A DNA stretch of 64,000 nt from Phycomyces blakesleeanus NRRL 1555(-). Lineage: Eukaryota; Mucoromycota; Mucoromycetes; Mucorales; Phycomycetaceae. The stretch's first letter is position 1; each line of letters starts with the position of its first letter. The notes beneath the pieces are model-generated. The model was not told the origin of the DNA, did not search any database, and saw only the letters and a list, made by a program, of their open reading frames with translations. Of this stretch, positions 35,714 to 48,600 are shown in pieces. The stretch covers positions 372,001 to 436,000 of the forward strand of contig NW_017265157.1 of NCBI RefSeq assembly GCF_001638985.1, read 5' to 3'. Position numbers and translations under genes: made by a program.

Positions 35714-38572
35714 ATGACCAGTGCTGATGCAGACATACCGCCAGAGGGTAGTGCTCCAACTGAGCAAGATACCATGCTCGACGCTCTGTGTGTACTCAAC
35801 CTTCCAGATATAAACACTCCAGCACTCTCGCACGAATCAAGTCTAGAGGAATTTCTTGACGGCTTTGACGCCATGGCTGCCGAGATGAACCGCTGGTTAG
35901 AAACTGCCCACCTGACTGTGTTTACCATCGAGCAGCAAGTCAAGCAAGACATAGGTCATGACACTGTTCGACTCGAACAAACTATCGACTCTGTCCAACC
36001 ATCGATTGAATCCTTAGGAGACCTTGTAGAAGTCATGCAATTAAAACAAGACATTCCCGGCCTCATAGAACGGAAACGATCCGTAAGGGTATCAATCACC
36101 AAGTTACAATCCGAGTGGTCTGGTCTACAACATTTTCTCTCGTCCGTCAAGAAAACCATCAAAGACAGTACCGACCGCAAGGATCTTCTCTTATTAATGG
36201 AAACTATCTTACTCCAAGTAAACGACCTTTCCACTCTTATCTTCCAGTTCCAGGAACGTCGTCATGCCACTGCGATTCTTTACCTACCTCACGAACATGA
36301 AACAACTGACGACGGCCTCATGAGCAGTTCGAGTAGTGTATCTTCCAGCTCAGAACAAAGCCGTGATTACCTCCAACAATCACAGCAACAACAGCAACAA
36401 CAACAACAAAGGGACGATGCTATTTTGGTAGAAATTGACAGCAAAGTTGTACCGCTATTTCATGAGGTTGAGCGAGTTTATGGTCGCATGACAAGTATCA
36501 ATAATGTTGATCCTAATGGTGTGCTGTCACGCAAGCATCGGGTAGTGCAGGAGCGATGGGAGTCGCTGAGGATAGAAATCGATGATTTGAAATACGACTT
36601 GAAAGAAGACCGTTGGCTCTCTGTCTTCAGCAGGGTAGCTAATCAAGTCGAAAGTCTCATACATAAACTAGAAAAGACGGTCGTGAACTGCTATGCCATG
36701 ATCCGTCAGGCACGCGACTGGCAGGCAGCCCAGGCAGTGCTGGCCATGCAGACTCAGCCTACAAAGGGCATTCTCAAAACACCCAAAACAGACCAACAAG
36801 GTACATCTGTCTCATCCACGTCGTCGTCCGGGTCGGCCAATGGGCTTGTTCCGGTCGACTACAATAAGTTCCGGGCCGTCGAAAAGGCATTCGAGAACAA
36901 ATTCAAGAACTCGTCTTCCACAATCAACCGAATGATGGCCTCTCTTGGTGATGGGATCTCAAAACGGCCAATTCCTAACGCGTCTGTTGTTGAGCGACAT
37001 GAGGCAGCTTTAAATCAGTGGAACCAACTGAAAATCACGATGGACGACCTCCGTCTACGGGACCTTCCCGACACTGAGCGTCTGTTAATGTTTGAGCGGC
37101 CGGTTAGTCCGGCTTGGTCGCGTTTCAGCGATCTCAGTGACAAGAGTCAGACGAGTTGGAAAGACATGCGATATCGCAGCCCTGAGCCTAACCACAATGA
37201 ATTATTTGACTACCATCGTTCTGGCAGTGCAACCGAAGTACGTTCTCGTAGTCCTTATTCTTATCTTTCCAAGCGTAACCCCTCTCCCACATATCAGCCC
37301 CCTTATGAAGAAGTCCGGCGTGGCAGAAGTGCGACGCCTAATAGTGGCACTGGTCGTGATAGTGCCATGTGGCGACTTGCTAACAGTAATCCTAGCCCTG
37401 TGTTTGGCCGGACACAGCAGAGAACTGCCAGTCCACTTTCTCATGCTCGTGATCCACCTATGCATCTTGTTAGTAGTGCACTTAGACCTAGTGCGTCAGA
37501 TTCATCGTCTGTAGGTAGTCCGGCCAGGAGGCAGACCAAGAGTCCGGTTGGATCTCGGGTCAGTACTATTCCTAATTCTACTTCATTGTGGCCAATTCCA
37601 AGCCCTACCAAGAGTAATCATAGACAGGATAGTCGACCAAGAAGTAGTTTAGGTCAACAACCACAACCTCAACAGCAGCAGCAGCAAATGCAACAGCAAC
37701 AACAGCATTATCAGCATCAAACTCAACAGCGACAACGGCAAACTCAACAGCCTCAGCAACAACAATACCAATCACAACAATACCAATCACAACAACATCA
37801 ACAACAACCACAGCAACAACAATTACAGCATCAATTACAGCATCAACAGGAGGAAGTGCCGGTAAGACGGGCAGGAACACCGTCGATGATTCCCCGCGCC
37901 AAGACCCCGCTGGGCGACCGGTCTGCGTCACCGTGTATGATTCCTCGACCGCGGTCTTCAATGGCCCGGTATCCATCCGGCCGTCCCGGACAAGCACAAG
38001 TAGTATCCCCAGATCATTCGCCTTCCCACAGCTCATACTTATCCGTGCCTGATAGCTCCTCCCACGGTCCTCGTGTGCTGCACAAGAAGCACTCGACACC
38101 GGCTTTAATGCAACGCAGCGCCTCACCGTTTCGCCAGCGACAACCAGCTCACACCCGGTACTCATCGGACGAAGACGAAAGGCCGATGGAAATCGCCTTT
38201 AGGGACTACCCCTCTTACACACCCAACCTTAAAGACCCCCTTGATGTAGAAGTGGCTACTATTGTAAACGGTAGCCCTATAGCGATCAAATGTCAACGTG
38301 GACCTCATGGGGGTGGATATTATTTTGGAAATGAACTCAATCCCTCGCTGGGCGGTGGCAAGAAACTCTATACCTGCAAACTTATGAACTACGCTGACCG
38401 CGACAGGCGCAACGCAACTGGCAAGATGGCCCGTAACAAGGTCCTTGTGCGTGTTGGTGGTGGTTGGCAAGACCTCGAGATCTTTCTTCTCGAACATTCC
38501 AATCTTATGGCTAGCGACGTCGTCGTTCGCTCTTTTGTACATAATAACTCTAGTCGGTCAGTTTGGCGATGA
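35714..38572 (+). CDS. Large GAR (GAS2) domain microtubule-associated protein with SxIP motifs
   Basis: A single 952-codon exon, unusual among the intron-rich neighbours. The N-terminal 500 residues are mostly helical (QQVKQDIGHDTVRLEQTID, LVEVMQLKQDIPGLIERKRS), with spectrin/Kar9-like character. The middle is Ser/Pro/Arg-rich with repeated RSxSP phospho-site-like motifs and a large Gln/His tract (about 650-715). It contains SxIP-type EB1-binding motifs: STIP at about 617, SMIP at 724 and a CMIP variant near 741. The C-terminus (about 841-930) is a GAR domain: IVNGSPIAIKCQRG, GGGYYFG, KVLVRVGGGWQDLEIFLLEH. GAR domains bind microtubules and EB1 targets proteins to growing plus ends. I infer a cortical or plus-tip linker like Kar9 or spectraplakins. 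No actin-binding CH domain is seen. Confidence 0.8.
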   Translation: MTSADADIPPEGSAPTEQDTMLDALCVLNLPDINTPALSHESSLEEFLDGFDAMAAEMNRWLETAHLTVFTIEQQVKQDIGHDTVRLEQTIDSVQPSIESLGDLVEVMQLKQDIPGLIERKRSVRVSITKLQSEWSGLQHFLSSVKKTIKDSTDRKDLLLLMETILLQVNDLSTLIFQFQERRHATAILYLPHEHETTDDGLMSSSSSVSSSSEQSRDYLQQSQQQQQQQQQRDDAILVEIDSKVVPLFHEVERVYGRMTSINNVDPNGVLSRKHRVVQERWESLRIEIDDLKYDLKEDRWLSVFSRVANQVESLIHKLEKTVVNCYAMIRQARDWQAAQAVLAMQTQPTKGILKTPKTDQQGTSVSSTSSSGSANGLVPVDYNKFRAVEKAFENKFKNSSSTINRMMASLGDGISKRPIPNASVVERHEAALNQWNQLKITMDDLRLRDLPDTERLLMFERPVSPAWSRFSDLSDKSQTSWKDMRYRSPEPNHNELFDYHRSGSATEVRSRSPYSYLSKRNPSPTYQPPYEEVRRGRSATPNSGTGRDSAMWRLANSNPSPVFGRTQQRTASPLSHARDPPMHLVSSALRPSASDSSSVGSPARRQTKSPVGSRVSTIPNSTSLWPIPSPTKSNHRQDSRPRSSLGQQPQPQQQQQQMQQQQQHYQHQTQQRQRQTQQPQQQQYQSQQYQSQQHQQQPQQQQLQHQLQHQQEEVPVRRAGTPSMIPRAKTPLGDRSASPCMIPRPRSSMARYPSGRPGQAQVVSPDHSPSHSSYLSVPDSSSHGPRVLHKKHSTPALMQRSASPFRQRQPAHTRYSSDEDERPMEIAFRDYPSYTPNLKDPLDVEVATIVNGSPIAIKCQRGPHGGGYYFGNELNPSLGGGKKLYTCKLMNYADRDRRNATGKMARNKVLVRVGGGWQDLEIFLLEHSNLMASDVVVRSFVHNNSSRSVWR

Positions 38573-39220
38573 ATAAATAAATAAATAAACCATTAAATAT
38601 ATATAAAAATCAAATAAATCAAGTTTGTCAGTCAGTCAATTATATGTTATCTGTGAATGTGAACTCAATGGTAAAGCCTTTCCCCTCCTGTGCACCAATA
38701 CACGTGAATCTAATCCGTCAAATACAAAGTACGACGGGACATGTTTTAGGAATAGAACTTTAACGGTGTTGGGATCGGTCCCTGTAAAAAAAAAGAAAAA
38801 AAGAAAAGATATAAAAAAAATATGAAAAGAGTATGGGACTGTTGTTGGCGAATGGGATGACAAAGCGCGGTTGCCATGGTAAAATGGGGGGAGAGGGAAA
38901 AAAAAACGAAGACAAAAAAAGGGGGGGGTTTGGATGGAGATTTACCATATCCTGCCCCCTCGCAGATTCCAAAACCTGCTGTTTATCTTTGGGTGATCTT
39001 GTGACTCAAAAATGGCGTCCTACGTGACTACCTTCCCCTTTCCCTTTTCTGCATAGCAGCGTTGAGTCACCGCCGGTTTCGAATCTTGTCTGTCAGCCAG
39101 TAGATATAAAGCGTGTGTTGATCCTGGTCCCTTTTCTCTTTTGCCTTTTTCCTTTCTACATTAAAAGGTACGCATTTTTGCCCTTTGGACACATCTAATC
39201 CGATTCACGCTTAGTTTACG
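38573..39220. other. Intergenic, promoter side of pyruvate carboxylase
   Basis: Starts with aataaataaataaataaacc, a plausible poly(A) signal for the GAR gene. Downstream are purine-rich then C/T-rich blocks, and TATA-like TATAAA at 39106, about 115 bp before the ATG. Small ORFs on both strands are not supported. Confidence 0.55.
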
Positions 39221-42200
39221 ATGCCACACGCCCGAGAGCATTCCGTTGAGACGATCCGACGAAACAGCGAGGTCATGGGTAACCTCAGAAAGCTGATGGT
39301 TGTCAACCGTGGTGTAAGTTATCACAAGTACATCCTATCGAAAGAAAAAGAATACGACAACAGAAACTCATTGATGTGCTGCAATAGGAAATCGCTATTC
39401 GTGTCTTCCGTACAGCACACGAGTTGTCGATGCGCACTGTCGCCATCTTCTCTCACGAGGACCGTCTGTCTATGCATAGATACAAGGTAATGATCACTAT
39501 GTTTTTGAATGAAGACAAGTGGTGTGTAATCACTGTTTTATAACGGAGACTGAGTTTGGTGAACAAGTAAAATACATATACCTTTCTCGGGGTATGGTGT
39601 GTGTGTGTATAAAATATTCCACTGTATAAGAGAGACATTGTCTGTCGGCATTTGTAAAGAAATCTTGAATGTGGAGAGAGCTGTAGATTAAAATAAAGAA
39701 ACTGACAATATCTATTTTTGTTGGGATTGATAGGCCGACGAGTCCTACCAGATCGGCCAATTGGGTGAGTTTACCCCGGTCGCTGCTTACCTTGCCCAGG
39801 ATGAGATTGTCCGCATTGCAAAGGAACGCGGTGTGTCCATGATCCATCCCGGTTATGGTTTCCTATCCGAGAATTCAGAGTTTGCTCGCAAGGTCGAAGC
39901 TGCTGGCATGACTTTTATCGGTCCTTCGCCTACAGTTATCGAGAGTCTCGGTGATAAGACCAAGGCCCGCCAGATCGGTAAGTAATGACATATAATGATG
40001 ACATACCAAGCTCACCCTTAAAAAAATTGATGTTTATTATTCTTTTTTAGCAATGGACTGCAAGGTCCCTGTAGTACCTGGTACCCCTGGCCCCGTTGAA
40101 AAATTCGGCGATGCCAAGGCCTTTATCCAAGAATATGGCTTCCCCATCATTATCAAGGCTGCCATGGGTGGCGGTGGTCGTGGTATGCGTGTCGTCCGTG
40201 AAGAGTCTGAACTCGAAGACGCCTTCAGCCGTGCCCGCTCAGAAGCCCTTTCTGCTTTTGGTGACGGCACCGTCTTCATTGAGCGCTTTTTGGACAAGCC
40301 CCGTCACATCGAAGTCCAGCTTTTGGCCGATCGTGCTGGTAACGTCGTCCACTTGTTTGAGCGTGATTGTTCAGTCCAGCGTAGACACCAAAAGGTTGTC
40401 GAAATCGCCCCCGCAAAGAACCTCGACAACGCCTGTCGCGAGGCAATCCTCAACGATGCCATCAAGATCGCCAAGGCTGTCAAGTACAAGAACGCTGGTA
40501 CTGCCGAGTTCTTGGTCGACTCCCAGAACCGTCATTACTTCATTGAAATCAACCCCCGTATTCAGGTCGAGCACACCATCACCGAAGAAATCACTGGTAT
40601 CGATATCGTCGCTGCCCAGATCCAGATTGCTGCCGGTGCCCTCTTGCCCCAGCTTGGTCTCACCCAGCAGCGTATCCGCCAGCGTGGATTCGCCATCCAG
40701 TGCCGTGTCACAACCGAGGACCCTGAGAAAAACTTCCAGCCCGATACCGGCAAGATCGAGGTCTACCGTTCATCTGGTGGTAACGGTGTCCGTCTCGATG
40801 GTGGTGCTGGTTATGCTGGTGCCATTATCACTCCTCACTACGATTCTCTCTTGGTCAAGGTCACCTGCAGTGGCTCTACCTATGAAGTTGCTCGTCGTAA
40901 GATCGTCCGTGCTCTTGTTGAGTTCCGTATCCGTGGTGTGAAGACCAATATTCCTTTCCTCCAGCGTCTCTTGACACACGACACTTTCATGACCGGCAAC
41001 TGCTGGACTACCTTTATTGACGATACTCCTGATCTTTTCCGTCTGGTTCAGTACCAGAACCGTGCCCAGCGTTTGTTGGGTTACCTCGGTGATGTCGTTA
41101 TCAACGGCTCTCAGGTTAAGGGTCAGGTGGGAGAGCCTTCGTTCAAGCAAGAGATCGAGCTTCCCACTCTTAAGAGCAACAGTGGTAACAAGGTTGATGT
41201 TTCAGTTGCCCCCACTGAGGGATGGCGTAAGATCATTGTTGAGGAGGGACCTGCTGCCTTTGCTAAGGCTGTCCGTGCCTATCCTGGTGTATTGATCATG
41301 GACACCACATGGAGAGATGCTCACCAGAGTCTGTTGGCTACTCGTGTCAGAACCGTTGGTAAGTTTCATATATATATATATTATTTGTTTTTATTTTATT
41401 ATATTTTATTTTTGGAAAATGTGTTGGGATTCTACACACACACAATACTAATAATACTTTTATTTTCATCTTATCACAAACAGATCTTCTCCGTGTTGCA
41501 CCTGCTACATCTCACGCTCTTAGCAACGCCTTTGCCCTCGAGTGCTGGGGTGGTGCTACCTTTGATGTTGCCATGCGTTTCTTGTTTGAAGATCCATGGG
41601 ATCGTCTTATGCAGCTCCGTGCTGCCGTGCCCAACATTCCCTTCCAGATGTTGCTCCGTGGTGCCAACGCTGTCGGCTACACCTCTTACCCCGACAACGT
41701 TGTCTATGAGTTCTGTGACAAGGCTGTTAAGGCTGGTATGGATGTGTTCCGTATCTTCGATTCTCTCAACTACGTTGACAACATGAAACTCGGTATCGAT
41801 GCTGTTAAGAAGGCTGGTGGTGTTGTTGAAGCTACTATTTGCTACACCGGTGATGTGTCTAACCCTAAGAAGACTAAGTACGACATTGCCTACTACCTTG
41901 ATCTTACCCAGCAGCTTGTAAACGAGGGAATCCACATCCTTTCTATCAAGGATATGGCTGGTCTTCTCAAGCCCGAGGCTGCCAAGCTCCTCGTCAGCAA
42001 GATCCGTGAGCGTTTCCCCGACCTTCCTATTCACGTCCACACTCACGATACCGCCGGTACTGGTGTTGCCTCTATGATGGCTGCTGCCGCTGCTGGTGCT
42101 GATATTGTCGATGTTGCCATTGACTCTATGTCTGGTATGACCTCCCAGCCCGCCATGGGTGCCATCGTTGCCGGTCTCGAGCAGACTCACCTTGGTACTG

Positions 42201-43391
42201 GTATCCGCATGGAAGACATCCAAGCCCTCAACTCTTACTGGGAGCAGTGCCGTCTCCTTTACTCTTGCTTCGAGGCCAACGTCAAGTCCGCCGATTCTGG
42301 TGTCTATGACCATGAGATGCCTGGTGGACAGTACACTAACCTTATGTTCCAGGCCCAGCAGTTGGGTCTCGGTACCCAGTGGAAGCAGATCAAGAAAGCT
42401 TACCAGGAGGCTAACATGCTGTGTGGTGACCTTGTCAAGGTTACTCCTTCCAGTAAGGTAGTCGGTGACTTTGCCCAGTTCATGGTTTCCAACAACCTCA
42501 CCCCCGAGGAGGTCACTGAACGTGCTGCCAGCCTTTCCTTCCCCACCTCTGTTGTGGAGTTCTTCCAGGGTTATCTCGGCCAGCCTTATGGCGGTTTCCC
42601 TGAGCCCCTGCGCACCAAGATCATCCGTGACTTGCCCCGCCTCGACGGCCGTCCTGGTGCCACTATGCCCGCTCTTGACCTTGTCAAGCTCAAAGCAGAA
42701 CTTACTGAGAAGTATGGTAAGAGCATCCGTGACTACGATGTCATCTCTGCTGCATTGTACCCCAAGGTCTTTGCCGAGTACCGTGACACTGTTGAACAAT
42801 ACGGTGATCTTTCGGTTGTTCCCACTCGTTACTTCTTGGCCAAGCCTGAAATCGGTGAAGAGTTCCACGTTGAGATTGAGGAGGGTAAGACTCTCATCAT
42901 CAAGTTACTTGCCGTTGGTCCTATCAACAACAATGGCAAACGCGATGTTTACTTTGAACTTAACGGTGAAGCTCGTGTTGTTGGTATTCTTGACAAGAAT
43001 GCTGGTAAGTTTTGGGATTTGTTTGATTATAAATGAAATATATATGTATATGGTATTATTAGTATTATCATTTTTTTTTAAAAAAAAAAACAAGATACTA
43101 AATATTTGCTTTTGTTTATATTAAACAGCTGTTGAGAGTATTACTCGTGAGAAGGCTAACCTCGCCAACCCTGGAGATGTTCCCGCTCCCATGTCTGGTG
43201 TCGTCGTTGAAGTCAGAGCCAAGTCTGGTGCTGAGATCAAGGCCGGCGACCCTATCTGTGTTCTGAGTGCCATGAAGATGGAGACCGTTGTATCCGCACC
43301 TGTCGCTGGTCGCATTGAGTACGTTCCCATCCAGGAAGGCGACTCTCTCTCTTCCGGCGACCTTGTTGCCAGAATCGTCAAGGAGGCTTAA
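39221..43391 (+). CDS. PYC: Pyruvate carboxylase (biotin-dependent)
   Basis: Six exons (39221-39313, 39388-39486, 39734-39977, 40051-41358, 41484-43004, 43129-43391) give 1175 residues, the expected length. It carboxylates pyruvate to oxaloacetate to refill the citrate cycle. Domains in order: biotin carboxylase (VVNRGEIAIRVFR, HPGYGFLSEN, ATP-grasp glycine loop AAMGGGGRGMR, EINPRIQVEHT); carboxyltransferase (MDTTWRDAHQSLLATRVRT, DPWDRL, MLLRGANAVGY, HVHTHDTAG with metal ligands); tetramerisation/PT linker; and biotinyl domain with AMKME, the biotinyl lysine being about residue 1138. No mitochondrial presequence is seen, so it is probably cytosolic, as in many fungi. C-ending codons are strongly preferred compared with neighbours, consistent with high expression. 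Confidence 0.98.
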
Positions 43392-43811
43392 ATATCATCA
43401 CCCAACCCCCTCTGGTCCTTTTCTTTACTATCTACCTCATTTACTACAAAAAATAATACAAATGGCAAAGTCTAAATTACATATCCATGCCAGTCAAATC
43501 ATGTTCGATAACCCTCCAACTCTTACTTTGTCCGATGTATTCTGCTGTTGTTATGATCGACCTTTTGCATTTCATTTATCAATACAATTTCAATACAATT
43601 AAGAATATATATATATACGCATGATTTTATTATTTGGTTGGGATGTAAAATGAAAAAGTTAGATTTATTTCAATAACGGTAGATTTATATAAAGGATAAC
43701 AAATGAAGTATGGATGAATATTACGTTAATGATAAGTAGTATCAAAGACGGGAAAAAAAATAAGGAAGAAGGGAATCTTTGTGTATAAATGTATATATAT
43801 ATGCTTTTTTT
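43392..43811. other. Convergent 3' intergenic region
   Basis: Between pyruvate carboxylase and the MATE gene, which converge. AT-rich, with a ta repeat at about 43605-43616 and no coding evidence. Confidence 0.7.
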
Positions 43812-45611
43812 TTAATCCTCGTGCAAGGCTGCTTCTTCGTGTTCGTGAATTTCATCTTCTTCATGATGTACACGCTCAAGAATTCTTTCTACTTCTGCGT
43901 CCCAGTTAATGATACGCAAGAAGATAATCTCGCCCAATGCGGCGATAAACAAGGCCAAGGACAATCCAGTCCACAGGCCATACAATCTCCAGCCAGCTGT
44001 AAAGGTCAAGAATGCACCAATAGGCAAGGCAATAACATAATAAGAGAACAGGTTGATCCATGCAGCCACTTTTTGGCGACCCAAACCACGGATCACGCCA
44101 CCACAGACACCAGAAAGTCCGTCAGCAAGCTGGAAAAATGCGCAGAATGGCAGAATACTTGCTACAAGAGCAACAACCTCGGGGTCGGAAGTGAACATGT
44201 ATCCGAAATGTTTACGAGTGCTCATAAAGAAGAGGGAGTTGATTGAGGCAAATGCGGCGGCAAAGACCATGGCCATCTTTGATGCAGTTTTCGCTTTGTA
44301 GGCATTACCCTCACCGAGTGCGTTTCCAACACGGTTGGAAGCAGCAATGGAAATACCGTAAGGAATTGTGTAAGCAGCCGATCCAGAAGTGAGTACAATT
44401 GACTGTGCAGCAAGATCAACGGTACCAAGATAAGAAGCTATAATCAAAAAATAAGCAGGTATTTTTTTAGTTGAATGTCCGCATTATAGGTTACTCAAGA
44501 TCTAATCAAATTAGTTGTTTTTATAGATAAACCCTTACCAGCCAAAGCAGCCAATTCAAATGCCCACCATTCACTACAGACCATCAATACACCAGGAATA
44601 GCCAAACGCAAAAATGGCCACCATCCAGTCAAGCACTCGCGAGTCCATCCACCCCAAGCTTCGCTTGCCTTGGAGAACCATCTAATGTAACCAAGAAGAA
44701 GCAAAAGCATGACCCAATAGCTTACGCTGGTAGCCAGAGGGGCACCAATGAAACCAAGGTTGAAAGGTTCTTGGTAGACAAACGCATAGTTCATAATAAG
44801 GTTGAGTGGGGCAGCGATGAACAGAACATAGGTCGAGGCACGCATGATACCCTGGGCCTGCAAAAATTTCTTGACTGCCTCGAAAGCAATGAAGGCAGGG
44901 GCACCGATAATAAGAACACGCAGAAACATGCCTGGATATAGCAGAAATACACATGGAGATCTCAGTTTAGTGGGCTAAGCTAGTATATTTTTTTTTCGAG
45001 TACGTCGTAAGGGTATATCTAGAAATTGTATTTTACCTGCATGCAAAGCCAATTCTTCTTCTTGGCCAAGCGCAAGTAAGATGCGGGTCGCATTCCACCA
45101 GATGACGGCAATAGGAATAAATAACATAGCAAGGATGATTAATGCTCTCTGGAGATGAACACCGAGCAGCTTTTTGTCGTGGGCACCAGTCCAGGCCTGA
45201 GAGCAAAGTGTATCAAGAGCAGTAGCTGTGCCGAATGCTACACTCCATGCGGATACACTAGCGAACATACTGGCCAGCGCAGATGCAGCCAATTGTGTAG
45301 GCCCCTGTGGAAAACAAGATATGTAAGGCAACGTAAAGCAGCATATTGCACCTAAACCGCTGCAGTTGAAGTATTTGACTTACCAAATGGCCAAGAGTGA
45401 AGATACTGGCCATTTGAAGGGAGTTCTGGAGTAAGTATGTGCCTACGATGGGTAGACTGTTGGTCAGAAGCCACCAGAACTCATTTTTTGAGGTGGTTTC
45501 GCCTTCGACCTTATTGGGCAGTAGAGGGCTGTTCTCGGTTGGAGTGGATGAAATTGAGGACTTGGTTGAGCCTGCCTCATTGGCTTCTTGCGGATATGCA
45601 CTTGAGCCCAT
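43812..45611 (-). CDS. MATE-family multidrug/toxin efflux transporter
   Basis: Exons 45611-45384, 45304-45037, 44931-44539 and 44437-43812 give 504 residues. The usual two six-helix halves are present. Helix-rich blocks include LTNSLPIVGTYLLQNSLQM, ALDTLCSQAWTGAHDKKLLG (the conserved TLCGQAxGA region), VLIIGAPAFIAFEAVKKFLQ, GVLMVCSEWWAFELAALA, YTIPYGISIAASNRVGNALG and DGLSGVCGGVIRGLGRQKVA. These proteins exchange cations (H+ or Na+) for organic substrates at the plasma or vacuolar membrane. The N-terminus has an acidic-Ser dileucine-type motif (TENSPLLPN), which often directs fungal transporters to the vacuole. The C-terminus is His/Glu-rich (HHEEDEIHEHEEAALHED). Substrate unknown. Confidence 0.95.
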
Positions 45612-48600
45612 TTTCCAAGAATATTAGCTTCAAAAAGGGGGGACCGACGAAGAAGAGATGGAAAAGAAAGTCGGGGCAATGAATAGGAATAAAGGGGGGC
45701 ACAAACATGAGTCGCCATGACACCTAAAAATTTTGGGGTTACACAAACTCCGAACGGACCAATAGTATTCTCATATTCTTTCGCACGATTGCCAAGTTTA
45801 TAAGCAACTCTTTGGCTGTAAGGGGGCGGACATCAACAGCCCTTATTTGCAAGCATATATCCTTTGCGCACGTCCCGTTCCTTTGGCATAGCTATTGAGT
45901 CAATGTTGACTGTGTAACCGGTTTAGTCAGCTTGAGAATCCTGGTGTGGATGAAGTTTGAAGAAAGTAAGTCAAGTATAGTAGCTGGTAGGCTATATAAT
46001 TGATTTATAAAGAACAACACACCAAGTTAATGGTTTTTGTTTTGTTTTGTTTTGTTTTTTTGTAAATTTTTTTATTAGATTAGATTAGAGCAAATTTTTT
46101 TTTGTGAACAAAGAAAAAGTCCAAAATTCTACCAAATATTTTGAGCTGCATTTTTGGAATTTCAAGTTGGCCTCTTTTTATACAAAAAATAATTTGGCTG
46201 TGTTTTGTAATTTTTTTTTAAAATTTTTTTTTGGAATACTGTATCCCGGGGTATCAGCCGTTTCAATTTTTTTTTTGTGCAGGCTTTAAACTTAATAGTA
46301 CCCTTTTTTTTTGTTTGGTTCTTAAAAGAGAAACTTTTAACAGTTTGTGATTCATTTTATACAATGGATTCCGCTAGCTAAAATAAAATAGATACAGAAT
46401 AAAGAAACAATGAGATTTCCGAAACCGACTGCGCTTCAAATAAAACCTTATCCCCATCTACCGGCTTCCCATCTCTTGAATCTTTCCTTTTGGCTACAGT
46501 CAATTAATTCATTAATTCAACACTGAATAGGCGGCGCAAATATAGAGATTTTCTCCTATACAAAACAAACTGCCCTGAGTGGTTCGCTAACCAGGTTGTA
46601 AGGCCATTTGAGTTTAATTTGAGGGAAATGAGTTGCGAGACGTCCAGGAAAACCACACAAGAATATACACAGACACAGCTGTCAATCGATCACTTTCTTT
46701 ATATGACTATATAGGTTTAATAATAATATGTATATATACAAAACGCGTCTTTTTTTTCTTTTTTTTTTCAAGGCTATACGTTTATACCATGCAAGACCCC
46801 CCAGATTACCATGTCAGATTCGAACCATATAGATAAAAGCAAATATCTCCTACAGATAACACCCAGTTAATTTAAAATTAATAATAATTCACGCAATTTT
46901 GTCTGTTACATGTCAAAAATATCAACAGAGTAAGATTTGCCGATAAGCCCAAATTTTAGTTAGATTTTATATTTACTTTATGCACACTAATCTCAAGCCT
47001 TATTATCTTTATTATCGTTATCACTATTAAGTTTACAAAATAAATAGAGTACTCAATTATGTTATATTTTTTGTACATTTGAAAATTTAATCAAAGATAA
47101 AATATACATATACATTTTTAATTTAACTTGTTCACTTTTATGTCCTTGGTCTACAGGTGTCATATACCTTGAATTGTTCTCATCTTCTAGGCAAATATAT
47201 AGATTTTCATAAATTATTGGACTATTGGAATAATAACATCAAGTACAATCTTAAATTTTACTTCCTTTGCTTACAGGGAGCCTAGATAATATTGTATATT
47301 TCTGCCCATGTACTTTTATGATCAATTTCATATTTAGCTTATCTTTTACTAGACGGCCTTTGTGTCTATTAAGATATTTTGGGGATATTTTTCTCTTAAA
47401 TAGAAAATAGTCACCCGGGTATAAAGATTTTATTGTACACCCAATGTGTGCGCGCTGCTTATGTGTGTAGGTGCGGTACTATATACCATAATTTACATAA
47501 TCATAATTGATTGTAAGATACGTTTAATGATAGAAATGAAAAAATACATATATATATATATATCATTACTATGTTCCAGTTTGAAAAGTGCCTCACAATC
47601 AATTATATGCTTGATTTTTTTTTGTTCTTGTCAATTCAGTCAATATTAATTGCTGTTTATCTTTAATAGTGTAGCTGTAAATACAAAAGCGATTCTGACG
47701 TGTGTAACACCCGATTGTACTTGTATCAATACTAATTTGGGTCTATTAATCATTTGCTGCTCAAATAGAATACTACCAAGTTATGCTATTCTTGTAAAGG
47801 TCTTTTTTTTTTCTTTCTTCTTCTTCTTCTTTCTTTTCTTTCCCAACGGAGATACAGTATCTGATCTGGATATTTAAATACAAACCAAGAAATATCTCCG
47901 TAAGTGTGGGTCTATAATCAACAGATCTATTCTGGAGAAAATTGTTGAATATTCAACATTAATAAATCTAGTATCTGATAGGGTTAGATTTTGTGCACTT
48001 AGTACCTAACACTTTAACGGTGAGCGGGAAATTGGGTAAAAAATAAGCCACTTTGGATCAAAATATTACCCATGACAGCATCCCTTCAGTAGTACTTGTT
48101 ACTGAATTATATACACACATACATACACACATATATATAATTTTGATCTACTCTCAATACGGATTTCTTAGGATTATTTTTTTTTTGTAAAGAAGGGTTT
48201 GCTATAAAATATCGTCAGAATAAGGAACATATTCTGGACAAATAATAGCAATATGCTTCTTTTGTAGCATTCGCCTTGATATTAAGAAACGAGTTTATAG
48301 AAATGACTATGTCAAAAACGATGTCCTTGCGCACTTTCATAATTACAAATCTATACTTCTCTTGGTTTAAAAAAACGATTTTTGGATATTAATCAATGTG
48401 CTACAAAAAATGAAAAAAGTTTCTCCATATTGTACCCCACAAACTAAATCTCTCTTTTTATTTAAAATATAAAATAATAGCCGGGGAAAGACGGCATTAC
48501 TTCAAGTAGTTCTTATTCTCAATTCCCCCCTTTTTTTCTTAGGCTGCACAACTCCAAATTGAATTCAATGACCATTTTAGCTCATAGTACAACGTACATA

